Source of the DNA: Actinomycetospora chibensis
GTDB lineage: Bacteria > Actinomycetota > Actinomycetes > Mycobacteriales > Pseudonocardiaceae
Assembly: GCF_028737215.1 (NCBI RefSeq)
Contig: NZ_JAQZAM010000009.1
Coordinates: forward strand, 62,001 to 126,000
DNA: 64,000 bases
Reading direction: 5' to 3'
Positions 8,246-17,505 of the stretch are shown here, one piece after another (position 1 is the stretch's first letter; the number at the start of each line of letters is the position of its first letter). Both the position numbers and the translations under genes were made by a program. The notes below the pieces were generated by a model. The model was not told the DNA's origin and did not search any database. It worked only from the letters and a program-made list of their open reading frames with translations.

Positions 8246-8253
8246 GCCGGGCC

Positions 8254-9897
8254 ATGACCGCCGCGACGGAGCCGCTGCCGGAGCCGGATGACGCCTCGGG
8301 CGAGCCGGACATCCACACCTCGGCGGGCAAGCTCGCCGACTGGCACCGGCGCCAGGACGACGTCATCCACGCCGGCAGCGAGCGCGCCGTCGAGCGTCAG
8401 CACGCCAAGGGCCGCAAGACGGCCCGCGAGCGACTCGACCTGCTGCTCGACGAGGGCTCGTTCCTCGAGTTCGACGCGATGGCCCGGCACCGGTCCACCA
8501 ACTTCGGCCTCGAGCAGAACCGCCCCTACGGCGACGGGGTCGTCACCGGCCAGGGCACCATCGACGGCCGCCCGGTGTGCGTGTTCTCCCAGGACGCCAC
8601 CGTCTTCGGCGGGGCGCTCGGCGAGGTCTACGGCGAGAAGATCGTCAAGGTCATGGACGTCGCCATGAAGATCGGCTGCCCCGTCGTCGGCATCAACGAC
8701 GGCGGCGGCGCGCGCATCCAGGAGGGCGTCGTCGCCCTCGGGCTCTACGGCGAGATCTTCCGGCGCAACGTGCACGCCTCGGGGGTCATCCCCCAGATCT
8801 CGCTCGTCATGGGCCCGGCGGCCGGTGGCGCGGTGTACTCCCCGGCGCTCACCGACTTCACGATCATGGTCGACGAGACGTCCTTCATGTTCATCACCGG
8901 CCCGGACGTGATCAAGACCGTGACGGGCGAGGACGTGGGGTTCGAGGAGCTCGGCGGCGCCCGCACCCACAACGCCACCTCGGGCAACGCGCACTACCTG
9001 GCCTCCGACGAGGACGACGCGATCTCCTACGTCCAGGAGCTGCTCAGCTACCTGCCGTCGAACAACCTCACCGACCCGCCGCGCATCGCGGGCGAGGAGG
9101 AGTCGGGCTCGGTCCCGGACGGGATCACCGAGACCGACCTCGAGCTCGACACGCTGGTGCCCGACTCGCCCAACCAGCCCTACGACATCCGCGAGGCGAT
9201 CACCCGCGTCGTCGACGACGGCGACTTCCTCGAGGTCCAGGCGCTCTACGCGGCCAACATGGTCACCGGCTACGGGCGCGTCGAGGGCCGCCCCGTGGGC
9301 ATCGTCGCCAACCAGCCGACGCAGCTCGCCGGCTGCCTCGACATCGGGGCCAGCGAGAAGGCCGCGCGGTTCGTGCGCACCTGCGACACGTTCAACATCC
9401 CGGTGCTCACCTTCGTCGACGTCCCGGGATTCCTGCCCGGCACCGACCAGGAGTACAACGGGATCATCCGGCGCGGCGCGAAGCTGATCTACGCGTACGC
9501 CGAGGCGACGGTCCCGCTGGTCACGGTCATCTGCCGCAAGGCCTACGGCGGCGCCTACGACGTCATGGGCTCCAAGCACCTCGGCGCCGACGTCAACATC
9601 GCCTGGCCCACCGCGCAGATCGCGGTCACCGGGGCGTCCGGCGCGGTCAGCATCCTGTACCGCAAGGAGCTTTCGAAGGTGGCCGACTCCGGCGGCGACG
9701 TCGAGGCCCGCCGCGCCGAGCTCCAGCAGGAGTACGAGGACACGCTGGCCAACCCGTACGTCGCGGCCGAGCGCGGGTACGTCGACGCCGTCGTGCCCCC
9801 GTCGCACACCCGCGGGTACGTGGCCCGCTCGCTGCGGATGCTCGAGACCAAGCGCGAGACGCTGCCGCCGCGCAAGCACGGGAACGTGCCCCTGTGA
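8254..9897 (+). CDS. accD: acyl-CoA carboxylase beta (carboxyltransferase) subunit
   Basis: A 547-residue carboxyltransferase of the PccB/AccD5 type. It transfers the carboxyl group from carboxybiotin to acetyl- or propionyl-CoA, feeding fatty-acid and methylmalonyl-CoA synthesis. Both crotonase-like halves are intact, with oxyanion-hole glycines in [12 protein letters not shown] and [13 protein letters not shown] in the N-half, and [20 protein letters not shown] and [11 protein letters not shown] in the C-half. The residue that distinguishes acetyl- from propionyl-specific enzymes sits near the latter motif; D in AYDVMG resembles the propionyl-type group (family knowledge). It forms a complex with AccE (next gene) and AccA3 (15666). 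Confidence 0.96.
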   Translation: MTAATEPLPEPDDASGEPDIHTSAGKLADWHRRQDDVIHAGSERAVERQHAKGRKTARERLDLLLDEGSFLEFDAMARHRSTNFGLEQNRPYGDGVVTGQGTIDGRPVCVFSQDATVFGGALGEVYGEKIVKVMDVAMKIGCPVVGINDGGGARIQEGVVALGLYGEIFRRNVHASGVIPQISLVMGPAAGGAVYSPALTDFTIMVDETSFMFITGPDVIKTVTGEDVGFEELGGARTHNATSGNAHYLASDEDDAISYVQELLSYLPSNNLTDPPRIAGEEESGSVPDGITETDLELDTLVPDSPNQPYDIREAITRVVDDGDFLEVQALYAANMVTGYGRVEGRPVGIVANQPTQLAGCLDIGASEKAARFVRTCDTFNIPVLTFVDVPGFLPGTDQEYNGIIRRGAKLIYAYAEATVPLVTVICRKAYGGAYDVMGSKHLGADVNIAWPTAQIAVTGASGAVSILYRKELSKVADSGGDVEARRAELQQEYEDTLANPYVAAERGYVDAVVPPSHTRGYVARSLRMLETKRETLPPRKHGNVPL

Positions 9898-9978
9898 GCG
9901 CAGCGAACGCGGAGGTGTGGCTGTGAGCGCAGCGAACGTGGAGATGTGGCTGTGAGCGCAGCGAACGCGGAGGTGTGG
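9892..9978 (+). repeat. three 29-bp direct repeats, each a start-codon/RBS module
   Basis: Three contiguous 29-bp units (9892-9920, 9921-9949, 9950-9978) differ at only two positions in the middle copy, and a partial fourth begins the accE start. Each unit contains GTGAGCGCAGCGAAC, then GGAGGTG six bases before the next GTG. Read from its own GTG, each copy encodes the same ten-residue peptide [10 protein letters not shown] and stops at TGA overlapping the next GTG. The array therefore places three coupled mini-ORFs between accD and accE. Confidence 0.92.
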
Positions 9979-9980
9979 CT

Positions 9981-10208
9981 GTGAGCGACGACGACGCTCC
10001 GTCCCGTCCGACCCTGCGGATCGTGCGCGGCGAGCCCGACGCGGCGGAGCTGGCGGCGCTGACGGCCGTGCTGGCCGCGGCGGGCGGCGGGGGCGACGAG
10101 CCCCCGGAGCCCACCCCGACCTCGGGATGGGCGCGTCGCGTCGACCTCGTCCGCGGCTCCGTCCACCCCGGCCCCGGCGGCTGGCGCGCCTCCGCCCGGC
10201 CCCGATGA
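9981..10208 (+). CDS. accE: acyl-CoA carboxylase epsilon subunit
   Basis: A 75-residue AccE-type protein with the family N-terminal motif LRIVRGEPDAAELAALTAVL and a short C-terminal basic segment containing the conserved tryptophan (GWARR). In actinobacteria epsilon subunits bind the carboxyltransferase core and raise activity of the holo-carboxylase. The GTG at 9981 is the fourth start-like site of the tandem repeat array and has GGAGGTG six bases upstream; an in-frame GTG at 9975 would add two residues. It is cotranscribed with accD. Confidence 0.85.
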   Translation: MSDDDAPSRPTLRIVRGEPDAAELAALTAVLAAAGGGGDEPPEPTPTSGWARRVDLVRGSVHPGPGGWRASARPR

Positions 10209-10226
10209 GAGCGGGCCGGTGACCTG

Positions 10227-11117
10227 ATGGCCCTGCTGCGCCGACGACGTCGCACACCGATCGGGGGCGAGTCGTATCGCGACTCCGACCACGCCCTCAT
10301 GCCGATCCCGCCCACCGGCGGGCTCGTCAGCCTCCAGCTGCGCAACGTCGAGGGCCGCCCCCTCCCGGGGGTGACGGTCACGATCGTCGAGAGCGAAGGC
10401 CTGCGACGGGTGGTCACCGAGTCGCCCACCGATCCGTTCGGCTTCTACACCGCCGCCGTCCCCAGCGGCTCGTACACGCTGCGCGCGAGCCTCGGCGGCT
10501 ACAGCGCCCTGACCCGCGACCTCATCGTCGGGCGTGGTGAGCACGCCGCGCTCGGCGCCCTGATCCTCAACGCCGACCAGGGCAGCACGCGCCCGTCACC
10601 CGGCGAGTGGGTGATCGACGACGCCCACAGCCGGCTCGGGTTCGTGGCGCGCCATATCGCGCTCTCCCGCGTCTACGGGCAGTTCACGCGGTTCCGCGGG
10701 TCGATCCAGATCGCCGAGGCCATCGAGGACTCGAGCATCGACGTCGTCATCGACGCGGCCAGCATCGAGACCCACAATCCCCAGCGCGACGCCCACCTGC
10801 GCTCCCAGGACTTCCTCGCCGTCGACGAGCACCCGCAGCTGCAGTTCTCCAGCACACGCTTCGTCGTGCGATCGGGCAACTCCTGGACCATCGACGGCGA
10901 CCTGACGATCCGTGGGCGCACCAACGACGTGCGGCTCGACACGACCTATCTGGGCACCCAGACCTGGAACGGCACACGGATCGGCGCCACGGCCAGCACC
11001 TCGCTGCACCGTGAGCACTTCACCCTGAACTGGCAGCAGATGGTCGCCCGCGGCGTGCCCGTCGTCGGCTCGACGATCCAGATCCACCTCGACGTCCAGG
11101 CGGTCCTGCAGCTCTAG
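10227..11117 (+). CDS. YceI-family protein with N-terminal carboxypeptidase-regulatory-like domain
   Basis: A 296-residue two-domain protein. Residues about 33-110 form a beta-sandwich of the CarboxypepD_reg/CnaB type (GRPLPGVTVTIVES, FGFYTAAVPSGSYTLRA). Residues about 125-296 form a YceI lipocalin-like barrel (GEWVIDDAHSRLGFVARHI, DAHLRSQDFLAVDEHPQLQF, GDLTIRGRTNDV). YceI domains bind polyisoprenoids or similar lipids. There is no signal peptide: the start is MALLRRRRRTP, so it is probably cytoplasmic or non-classically exported. It sits 18 bases after accE in the same direction and may be cotranscribed with it. The role in carboxylase context is unknown. Confidence 0.88.
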   Translation: MALLRRRRRTPIGGESYRDSDHALMPIPPTGGLVSLQLRNVEGRPLPGVTVTIVESEGLRRVVTESPTDPFGFYTAAVPSGSYTLRASLGGYSALTRDLIVGRGEHAALGALILNADQGSTRPSPGEWVIDDAHSRLGFVARHIALSRVYGQFTRFRGSIQIAEAIEDSSIDVVIDAASIETHNPQRDAHLRSQDFLAVDEHPQLQFSSTRFVVRSGNSWTIDGDLTIRGRTNDVRLDTTYLGTQTWNGTRIGATASTSLHREHFTLNWQQMVARGVPVVGSTIQIHLDVQAVLQL

Positions 11118-11119
11118 CG

Positions 11120-11165
11120 CTTGCGTGATGCAAGTCGCGCCCCTACCGTCGTTGCGTCACGCAAC
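11120..11165 (+). promoter_or_regulatory. paired palindromic operators across the DUF899 promoter
   Basis: Two near-identical 15-bp palindromes, CTTGCGTGATGCAAG (11120-11134) and GTTGCGTCACGCAAC (11151-11165), are centred 31 bp apart, close to three helical turns. TACCGT, a plausible -10 element, lies between them at 11145-11150. The shared consensus TTGCGTnAyGCAA is typical in size for TetR- or MarR-family repressors; the regulator is not encoded next to it. Confidence 0.7.
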
Positions 11166-11187
11166 TCGATCGGACGAGGTGGGCACG

Positions 11188-11931
11188 ATGGCGTTTCCAC
11201 AGGTGGTCTCCCGCGACGAGTGGGTGGCCGCGCGCCGGTCGCTGCTGGAGCGGGAGAAGGAGCTCAGCCGGGCGCGGGACGCGCTGCACGCCGACCGGCG
11301 GGCGCTGCCGATGGTCCGCGTCGAGGAGGACTACCGCTTCATGGGCGCCGAGGGCGAGGTCGGACTGCTCGACCTGTTCGCGGGCCACCGCCAGCTCGTG
11401 CTCCAGCACCTCATGTTCGCCCCGGACTGGGACGCGCCCTGCGGCAGCTGCAGCGGGATGGCCCGCGACACGAGTGCGGGCACCCGCGACCACCTCGCCC
11501 GGCGCGACACCGCGTTCGCCGCCGTGTCGCGGGCGCCCTACCCGATGCTCGAGGACGTCGCCGCGGCCCGGGGCTGGACGTTCCCCTGGTTCTCGTCCGA
11601 GGGCAGCACCTTCAACTACGACTTCCACGTCTCCTTCGACCCGGCCGTCGCGCCCGCGCACTACAACTACCGGGACGCCGACGAGCTGGCCGCCACCGAC
11701 GAGTGGGCCTGGCTGGTCGACCACGTGGGCGAGCAGCCCGGGATCAGCACGTTCCTGCGCGAGGGCGACGAGGTGTTCCACACCTACTCGACCTACGGGC
11801 GCGGGGTCGAGGTGATGATGCAGGCCTACGACCTGCTCGACCTCACCGCTCTCGGCCGCCAGGAGGACTGGGAGCAGCCGGCGGGTCGCGCACCCGTGAT
11901 CCACTCGGCCGCGCCGGGGTACATGGCCTGA
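11188..11931 (+). CDS. DUF899 (thioredoxin-like) family protein
   Basis: A 247-residue DUF899 protein, a family with a thioredoxin-like fold and unknown function. Diagnostic stretches are FPQVVSRDEWVAARR at the start, EKELSRARDAL, PMVRVEEDYRF, the cysteine pair in DAPCGSCSGMARD, RGWTFPWFSS, FNYDFHVSF and VFHTYSTYGRG. The ATG at 11188 follows GAGGTGGG by about eight bases; an upstream in-frame ATG would start inside the first operator. Two palindromic operators in the promoter suggest tight repression and induction by an unknown signal. The gene separates accD-accE from maf. Confidence 0.88.
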   Translation: MAFPQVVSRDEWVAARRSLLEREKELSRARDALHADRRALPMVRVEEDYRFMGAEGEVGLLDLFAGHRQLVLQHLMFAPDWDAPCGSCSGMARDTSAGTRDHLARRDTAFAAVSRAPYPMLEDVAAARGWTFPWFSSEGSTFNYDFHVSFDPAVAPAHYNYRDADELAATDEWAWLVDHVGEQPGISTFLREGDEVFHTYSTYGRGVEVMMQAYDLLDLTALGRQEDWEQPAGRAPVIHSAAPGYMA

Positions 11932-11990
11932 CGCCGGCCGTCTTCCCGGAACGGGCCGTCGGTGTCGGGGGTCCCCGCTAGTGTCGGAGC

Positions 11991-13859
11991 ATGGTCGAAC
12001 AGGTGTTCGCATCGCTGCCGGAGGGGATCGCCACGACCCCACCCGGCGCGACGCTGGGCGTCCTGTTGGAGCAGGTCGATCCGCGGGCCGTGTCGCCGCA
12101 CGACGCCGTGACGCTCGCGCTCGCATGGCGCCGCCAGCTCTCGCACCACGAGGCCCGGTACGCCCGCGCCGCCCGCGAGGCGGCGCTCGCCGATCCCGAT
12201 CTGCCGGGCGGCCGCCGCGAGGGCTACGGCGAGTTCGGCGGCGACGAACTGCGGGTCGCGCTGGTCGAGTCGCGCACGCGGGTGTCGAAGCTCCTGGGCC
12301 AGGCCCAGACCGCGATCGAGGCGATCCCCGAGCTCTGGGCCGCCTGGGACGCGGGGCTGATCGACACCGACCGGGTACGCCTCTGCGTCACCTGGACGTC
12401 CTCGCTCTCGGCGGAGCACGCCGCGAGCGTGGTGCGCCGGGTGCTGCCCGAGGCGCCCCGGCTGACGCTCGCGGGTCTGATCGAGCGCCTGCAGCAGCTG
12501 GCCACCGCGCTCGACCCCCTCTGGGCGGAGCGACTCTACGAGAACTCGCGCCGTCAGCGGCGGGTGCGGGCGCGGCGCACCGAGTCGGGCACGGTCAACC
12601 TCTCGGGGCTCGACCTGCCGCTCGACGCAGGGGCGCTCTCCACCGCGCACGTCGAGGCGCTCGCCCTGCGCGCCAAGGCCCTCGGACACCCGGGGCTGAT
12701 CGACACGATCCGCGCCGACATCTACCTCGCGCTGCTGAGCCCCCGCCCCGAGGGGTGGGACGACGACGCCCTCGTGGCCCACGTCGCGGCGAACGCGTGC
12801 CCCACCGATCCCCGCGGTCGGCGGGCCCCGGTGCACGTCGGCGGCCCCCCGCCCGCCGGCGACCCCACCGACGACCGCGCCGACGCCCAACCCCGAGGTG
12901 CCGAGCCGGACCACGCGAAGCCGGACGCCACCGCGACGGACGGCACCGCGACGGCCCCCTCCCTCCCCCGGGGCGGCGGCACGCGGCGGTCGCGCATCGA
13001 GCTCCGGGTCGGCCTGCTGACCCTGCTCGGCGCCGACGAGAAGCCCGGGTTCCTGCCCGGCTACGGGGTCGTCCACGCGCCGTTCGCGCGGAACTTCGCT
13101 CGGCAGCTGTGCGGAGCGGAGTGGCGGGTGGCGGTCACCGACGAGGAGGGCCGATTGACCGCCGCGCTCCTCACCCCGCGCCGCCCCCCGGGGTACGCGA
13201 CGACACCGAGCGACGTTCCACCGACCCTGCCGCGCCCGGTCGTCGAGCTGCACGTCCGCGAGTCCGAGCTCCGCGCGCTGCGCCTTCGTGATCATCCAGC
13301 CTGGGTCCCGATGCTGACCGATCTCCAGGAGCAACTCGGGGCGTGGCGACCACCTGAGCCCCGCACGCCCGACGAGGCGCGACGACGCGTCCCTCCCGCC
13401 GCGCTGGCCCGGTGGATCCAGATGCGGGACCGCACGTGCGTGTTCCCGCCCTGTCGGGCGTCGGCGCTGACCTCGGACATCGACCACACGGTCGCCGTCG
13501 TCGACGACGGGCTCACGGTCGGCGCGAACCTCGACCCGGCCTGCCGGCACGACCACCGCGTCAAGCACGAGGCCGGCTGGCACCTCGCCCAGCCCGAGGC
13601 GGGGACCTTCGTCTGGACCAGCCCCACCGGCCACTCCTACGAGCGTCCGCCCCGCCGCGTCGTTCCCGACGTCCCGGACCCGGCGCCGGGCCGGTACCGC
13701 TCGAGCACCGCCCCGGAGGGGCTGGCGTCGGACGAGCCGATCTGGACCGACGATCCGTACCCGGATGACGCCCGCACCGGCCGGCCCACGCCTGGCCGAC
13801 CCCCGCCCGGTCGCGCGCCGCCCCGCACCAGCCGCCTGCCCGACAACCCGACGTTCTGA
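11991..13859 (+). CDS. DUF222/HNH endonuclease domain protein (13E12-like)
   Basis: A 622-residue protein with an N-terminal DUF222 region (about 20-300) and a C-terminal HNH nuclease-like domain (about 485-560) containing RDRTCVFPPCRASALTSDID, the HNH histidine in DIDH, and CRHDHRVKHEAGW. A Pro/Asp-rich linker (about 275-330) separates them. The family is highly expanded and mobile in actinobacterial genomes (the mycobacterial 13E12 group); its activity is not established. TAGTGT six bases before ATG suggests a leaderless transcript. Its presence between accE and maf is part of an insertion relative to the mycobacterial gene order. Confidence 0.85.
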   Translation: MVEQVFASLPEGIATTPPGATLGVLLEQVDPRAVSPHDAVTLALAWRRQLSHHEARYARAAREAALADPDLPGGRREGYGEFGGDELRVALVESRTRVSKLLGQAQTAIEAIPELWAAWDAGLIDTDRVRLCVTWTSSLSAEHAASVVRRVLPEAPRLTLAGLIERLQQLATALDPLWAERLYENSRRQRRVRARRTESGTVNLSGLDLPLDAGALSTAHVEALALRAKALGHPGLIDTIRADIYLALLSPRPEGWDDDALVAHVAANACPTDPRGRRAPVHVGGPPPAGDPTDDRADAQPRGAEPDHAKPDATATDGTATAPSLPRGGGTRRSRIELRVGLLTLLGADEKPGFLPGYGVVHAPFARNFARQLCGAEWRVAVTDEEGRLTAALLTPRRPPGYATTPSDVPPTLPRPVVELHVRESELRALRLRDHPAWVPMLTDLQEQLGAWRPPEPRTPDEARRRVPPAALARWIQMRDRTCVFPPCRASALTSDIDHTVAVVDDGLTVGANLDPACRHDHRVKHEAGWHLAQPEAGTFVWTSPTGHSYERPPRRVVPDVPDPAPGRYRSSTAPEGLASDEPIWTDDPYPDDARTGRPTPGRPPPGRAPPRTSRLPDNPTF

Positions 13860-14015
13860 GCCGATCCGCCGACCTGATCAGTGCTGGGCGTCGTCGTGGC
13901 GGGCCGTCCTTGCACGGGTGTCCGACGACGACCTCGGCGGCCGGGACGACTCGCCGACGCCACCCGCGGACCGCACCGCAGCCGGCCCCCAGGGCGCGAC
14001 GTAGGGTTCCGCGAC

Positions 14016-14645
14016 GTGCGTCTGGTCCTCGCTTCCGCGTCCCCCGCCCGTCTCGCGATCCTGCGGGCGGCCGGTGTGGAACCCCTGGTCGAGGTGTCCG
14101 ACGTCGACGAGGACGCGCTCCTCGCCGAGTTGGGCGCGGACGCCGAGCCGGTCGACACCGTCACCGCGCTGGCGCTCGCGAAGGCCCGCAGCGTGGCCGC
14201 CCGGGTCGGCGCGACCGAGCGGGAGTGCGTCGTGATCGGCGCCGACTCGATGCTGTTCCTCGAGGGCGAGCTCGTCGGCAAGCCGCGCGACCTCGACGCC
14301 GCCCGCGGGCGCTGGGACCAGATGGCCGGCCGCAGCGCCGAGCTGTTCACGGGCCACGCCCTGGTCGCGGTCGGCGGCGGCGAGCTCGGGCGGGAGGTCA
14401 TCGGTCACGCCCGGACGGCCGTCGCCTTCGGGGTGCCGACCACCGGCGAGCTGGAGGCCTACCTCGCCACCGGCGAGCCGCTGGCCGTGGCGGGCGCGTT
14501 CACGCTCGACGGGCGCGGCGGCTGGTTCGTCGAGGGCGTGGAGGGCGACCCCTCGAACGTGATCGGCCTGAGCCTGCCGCTGACCCGGCGCCTGCTCGCC
14601 GAGATCGGCATCGGCGTCGACGCCCTCTGGGCTCGCACCGGTTAG
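14016..14645 (+). CDS. maf: Maf-family nucleoside triphosphate pyrophosphatase
   Basis: A 209-residue Maf protein that hydrolyses non-canonical or methylated nucleoside triphosphates to monophosphates, a house-cleaning activity also linked to septum control. It has the N-terminal phosphate loop LVLASASPARLAIL, GADSMLFLEGELVGKP, a lysine in VTALALAKA, and the closing GDPSNVIGLSLPLTRRLL. The GTG start is preceded by TAGGGT at 14002-14007, eight bases upstream. The position downstream of accD-accE and upstream of accA3 is conserved in mycobacteria, where a thiosulfate sulfurtransferase usually follows; that gene is missing here. Confidence 0.92.
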   Translation: MRLVLASASPARLAILRAAGVEPLVEVSDVDEDALLAELGADAEPVDTVTALALAKARSVAARVGATERECVVIGADSMLFLEGELVGKPRDLDAARGRWDQMAGRSAELFTGHALVAVGGGELGREVIGHARTAVAFGVPTTGELEAYLATGEPLAVAGAFTLDGRGGWFVEGVEGDPSNVIGLSLPLTRRLLAEIGIGVDALWARTG

Positions 14646-14657
14646 AACTCGGACCGG

Positions 14658-15449
14658 TCAGGGCGCGGGCGCCGGATCCTCGAGGCGCAGGGAGCGCACC
14701 ACCTCGTCGGCGGCGTCGCCCTCGGCGTCGATGTCCGGCGCCGGCCGCGCGACCGCCAGCACCGTCACGGTGCGGCCCGGCGCGGCGAGGGTGCTGACGC
14801 GCACCAGGGCGCCGTCGAGCGCACCGCCCTCGACGCGGCGCACCGAGGTGCGGGTGGGCAGGTCCGCGATCGACGTGTCGTTGTCGGTGAGGGCGCCGGT
14901 CTCGGCACCCGGCGCGAGCAGGTCGGCGTACGCGTCGGCCAGCCGGCCCGCCTCGGCGGCAAGGGCCTCCTCCTGGGCGGGGTCGGGCCGCGCCGGGTCG
15001 ACCCGCGCCGGCACCCGCTCGGGGTCGGCCAGGCCGACGAGGACCACGGTGCCCGCGCCGCGCTGCAGGATCGTCGCGCCCTCGAAGCGCCCGGGCGGCA
15101 CCTCGACGACGTCCTGGGTCGGCGTCACCCGCCAGCCGGGCAGGACCGCCAGGGTCGTGGTGGTGCCCGCGTCGGGGACGCGCCCGGGCCCAGGTCCGGC
15201 GACCGGCTCGGCCGGGGGCTCGGAAGGCTCAGGAGGAGCATCGGTCGGCTCGGTGGGCTCCTCGGCACCGGTCGCCGCGGCCGGGGAGGGCGGGGCGTCG
15301 CTCTCCGACGTCCCCGCACCGTCCTCCGCGGCGAGGCGCGAGGCGGTCGAGCGGTCGGCCCCGACGGCGCCCGCGATCACCGCGACGAGGCCCGCGAGGA
15401 CCAGCACGGACACGCACGCGGCCACGGACCGCCACCACCAAGGCCTCAT
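14658..15449 (-). CDS. hypothetical membrane-anchored secreted protein
   Basis: A 263-residue protein with one N-terminal membrane helix (MRPWWWRSVAACVSVLVL onward, about 8-32), a Pro/Glu/Ala-rich stalk (about 45-95), and an extracytoplasmic domain (about 100-263) containing LPGWRVTPTQDVVEVP and a repeated-beta pattern ending VVRSLRLED. The topology is a type II anchored domain. No characterised family is recognised; the stalk-plus-domain layout resembles secreted actinobacterial sensor or lipoprotein-like proteins. The ATG at 15449 is chosen because it begins the positively charged leader; an upstream in-frame start at 15497 adds 16 unconserved residues. It converges on maf. Confidence 0.7.
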   Translation of the reverse strand: MRPWWWRSVAACVSVLVLAGLVAVIAGAVGADRSTASRLAAEDGAGTSESDAPPSPAAATGAEEPTEPTDAPPEPSEPPAEPVAGPGPGRVPDAGTTTTLAVLPGWRVTPTQDVVEVPPGRFEGATILQRGAGTVVLVGLADPERVPARVDPARPDPAQEEALAAEAGRLADAYADLLAPGAETGALTDNDTSIADLPTRTSVRRVEGGALDGALVRVSTLAAPGRTVTVLAVARPAPDIDAEGDAADEVVRSLRLEDPAPAP

Positions 15450-15665
15450 CGATCGCCGACGGTATCCGCGCGACCGGTGTGATCCGCACCCGGGCACCGG
15501 GAACAGAGGGTCACCCCGCGGTCACGCATGTGGTCATGACCACGCCCGGCGGCGCCACGGAGGCGAGTGGAGTACGAGAGAGTGACCCCGGCGGGCGACC
15601 GTCCGGCCGCCCCTACACTGCCCCGACCGCCCCCGGCTCAGCGACGATCCCCAGGAGGTCTCTCG

Positions 15666-17477
15666 ATGGCCGCGTCCGCCCCCTCGGGGTTCGACCCGCT
15701 GCACACCGTCCTCGTCGCCAACCGTGGCGAGATCGCGGTGCGGGTGGTGCGCGCGTGCGCCGATGCGGGACTGGTCAGCGTGGCCGTCTACGCCGACCCG
15801 GACCGCGACGCCCCGCACGTGAGGATGGCCGACCAGGCGTTCGCGCTCGGCGGCGAGACCGCGGCGGACTCCTACCTGGACGTCGAGAAGCTGCTGAAGG
15901 CCGCGCGCGACTCGGGCGCGAACGCGGTGCACCCCGGCTACGGCTTCCTCTCCGAGAACGCCGACTTCGCGCAGGCCGTGATCGACGCCGGGCTGATCTG
16001 GATCGGGCCGTCACCGCAGGCGATCCGCGACCTGGGCGACAAGGTCACGGCCCGCAAGATCGCCGAGCGCTCGGGCGCACCGCTCGTACCCGGCACGAAG
16101 GACCCGGTGGCCGACGCCGACGAGGTGATCGCGTTCGCCGACGAACACGGGCTGCCGGTGGCCATCAAGGCCGCGTTCGGTGGCGGCGGGCGCGGCATGC
16201 GTGTGGCGCGCGAGCGCGACGAGATCGCCGAGATGTTCGACGCCGCGGTGCGCGAGGCGGTGTCGGCGTTCGGGCGCGGCGAGTCGTTCGTCGAGCGCTA
16301 CCTCGACCGCCCGCGCCACGTCGAGGCGCAGGTCCTCGCCGACCAGCACGGGCACTGCATCGTCGTCGGCACCCGCGACTGCTCGCTGCAGCGTCGTCAC
16401 CAGAAGCTCGTGGAGGAGGCGCCGGCGCCGTTCCTGTCCGACGAGCAGCGCAAGCGCATCCACACCTCGGCCCGCGACATCTGCGTCGAGGCCGGCTACT
16501 CGGGCGCGGGCACCGTCGAGTTCCTCGTCGGCGAGGACGGGACGATCTCCTTCCTCGAGGTCAACACCCGCCTGCAGGTCGAGCACCCCGTCTCCGAGGA
16601 GACCAGCGGGATCGACCTGGTGCTCGAGCAGTTCCGGATCGCCGCGGGCCAGGAGCTGCGGTTCTCCGAGGACCCGGCGCCGCGCGGGCACTCCATCGAG
16701 TTCCGGATCAACGGCGAGGACGCGGGACGCGGCTTCCTGCCCGCGCCCGGCACGGTCACCCGCTTCGTCGCCCCCGACGGCCCCGGCGTCCGCGTCGACT
16801 CGGGCGTCGAGACCGGCACGGTGATCGGGGGGCAGTTCGACTCGATGGTCGGCAAGCTCATCGTCACCGGCGAGGACCGCGAGCAGGCCATCGCCCGCTC
16901 GCGCCGGGCCCTCGCCGAGCTCGTCGTGGAGGGCCTGCCGACGGTCATCCCGTTCCACCGCGTGGTGCTGGAGGACCCGGCGTTCACGGCTCCCGAGGGC
17001 ACCGAGTCGTTCGTGGTCCACACCCGCTGGATCGAGACCGAGTTCGACAACCGGATCGAGCCCTTCGCAGCCGCCGAGCCGGCCGAGGACGACGAGAGCG
17101 CGCCGCGACAGACGGTCGTCGTCGAGGTCGGCGGCAAGCGTCTCGAGGTCTCGCTCCCCGGCGATCTCGCCATCGGCGGGGGCGGGGGCGTCGGCCGCGG
17201 CGCGGCGCCGAAGAAGAAGTCGCGCAAGCGCTCCGGCGGCGGCGCGAAGGTCTCCGGCGACGCGGTCACCGCCCCGATGCAGGGCACCGTCGTCAAGGTC
17301 GCGGTCTCCGAGGGCGACACGGTCGCCGCCGGTGACCTGGTCGTGGTCGTCGAGGCCATGAAGATGGAGAACCCGGTCACCGCCCACAAGGACGGCGTCG
17401 TCACCGGCCTCACCCTCGAGGCCGGCGCCAGCGTCAACCAGGGTGTCGTCATCTGCGAGATTCCCGACGCGGGCTGA
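15666..17477 (+). CDS. accA3: acetyl/propionyl-CoA carboxylase alpha subunit (biotin carboxylase + BCCP)
   Basis: A 603-residue subunit with a biotin carboxylase N-domain ([16 protein letters not shown]), an ATP-grasp domain ([13 protein letters not shown], the active-site region IEFRINGED), a variable linker (about 460-525, acidic then Lys/Gly-rich), and a biotinyl carrier domain with the biotinylation lysine at K566 in VEAMKMENP. It carboxylates biotin with ATP and bicarbonate, passing CO2 to AccD subunits. AGGAGG lies eight bases before the ATG, one of the best ribosome-binding sites in the window. It should be the substrate of BirA (7338) and pair with AccD (8254) and AccE (9981). Confidence 0.96.
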   Translation: MAASAPSGFDPLHTVLVANRGEIAVRVVRACADAGLVSVAVYADPDRDAPHVRMADQAFALGGETAADSYLDVEKLLKAARDSGANAVHPGYGFLSENADFAQAVIDAGLIWIGPSPQAIRDLGDKVTARKIAERSGAPLVPGTKDPVADADEVIAFADEHGLPVAIKAAFGGGGRGMRVARERDEIAEMFDAAVREAVSAFGRGESFVERYLDRPRHVEAQVLADQHGHCIVVGTRDCSLQRRHQKLVEEAPAPFLSDEQRKRIHTSARDICVEAGYSGAGTVEFLVGEDGTISFLEVNTRLQVEHPVSEETSGIDLVLEQFRIAAGQELRFSEDPAPRGHSIEFRINGEDAGRGFLPAPGTVTRFVAPDGPGVRVDSGVETGTVIGGQFDSMVGKLIVTGEDREQAIARSRRALAELVVEGLPTVIPFHRVVLEDPAFTAPEGTESFVVHTRWIETEFDNRIEPFAAAEPAEDDESAPRQTVVVEVGGKRLEVSLPGDLAIGGGGGVGRGAAPKKKSRKRSGGGAKVSGDAVTAPMQGTVVKVAVSEGDTVAAGDLVVVVEAMKMENPVTAHKDGVVTGLTLEAGASVNQGVVICEIPDAG

Positions 17478-17505
17478 TCCTTCTCGCCCGGCGCATACTG
17501 GCTCC

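Noticed and set aside
9892-9978. Possible CRISPR array
   Set aside because: The 29-bp repeats are directly contiguous with no unique spacers and contain a start codon and ribosome-binding site.
8239-10257. Minus-strand repeat protein with repeated [13 protein letters not shown] segments
   Set aside because: Those segments are the antisense reading of the 29-bp start-module repeats.
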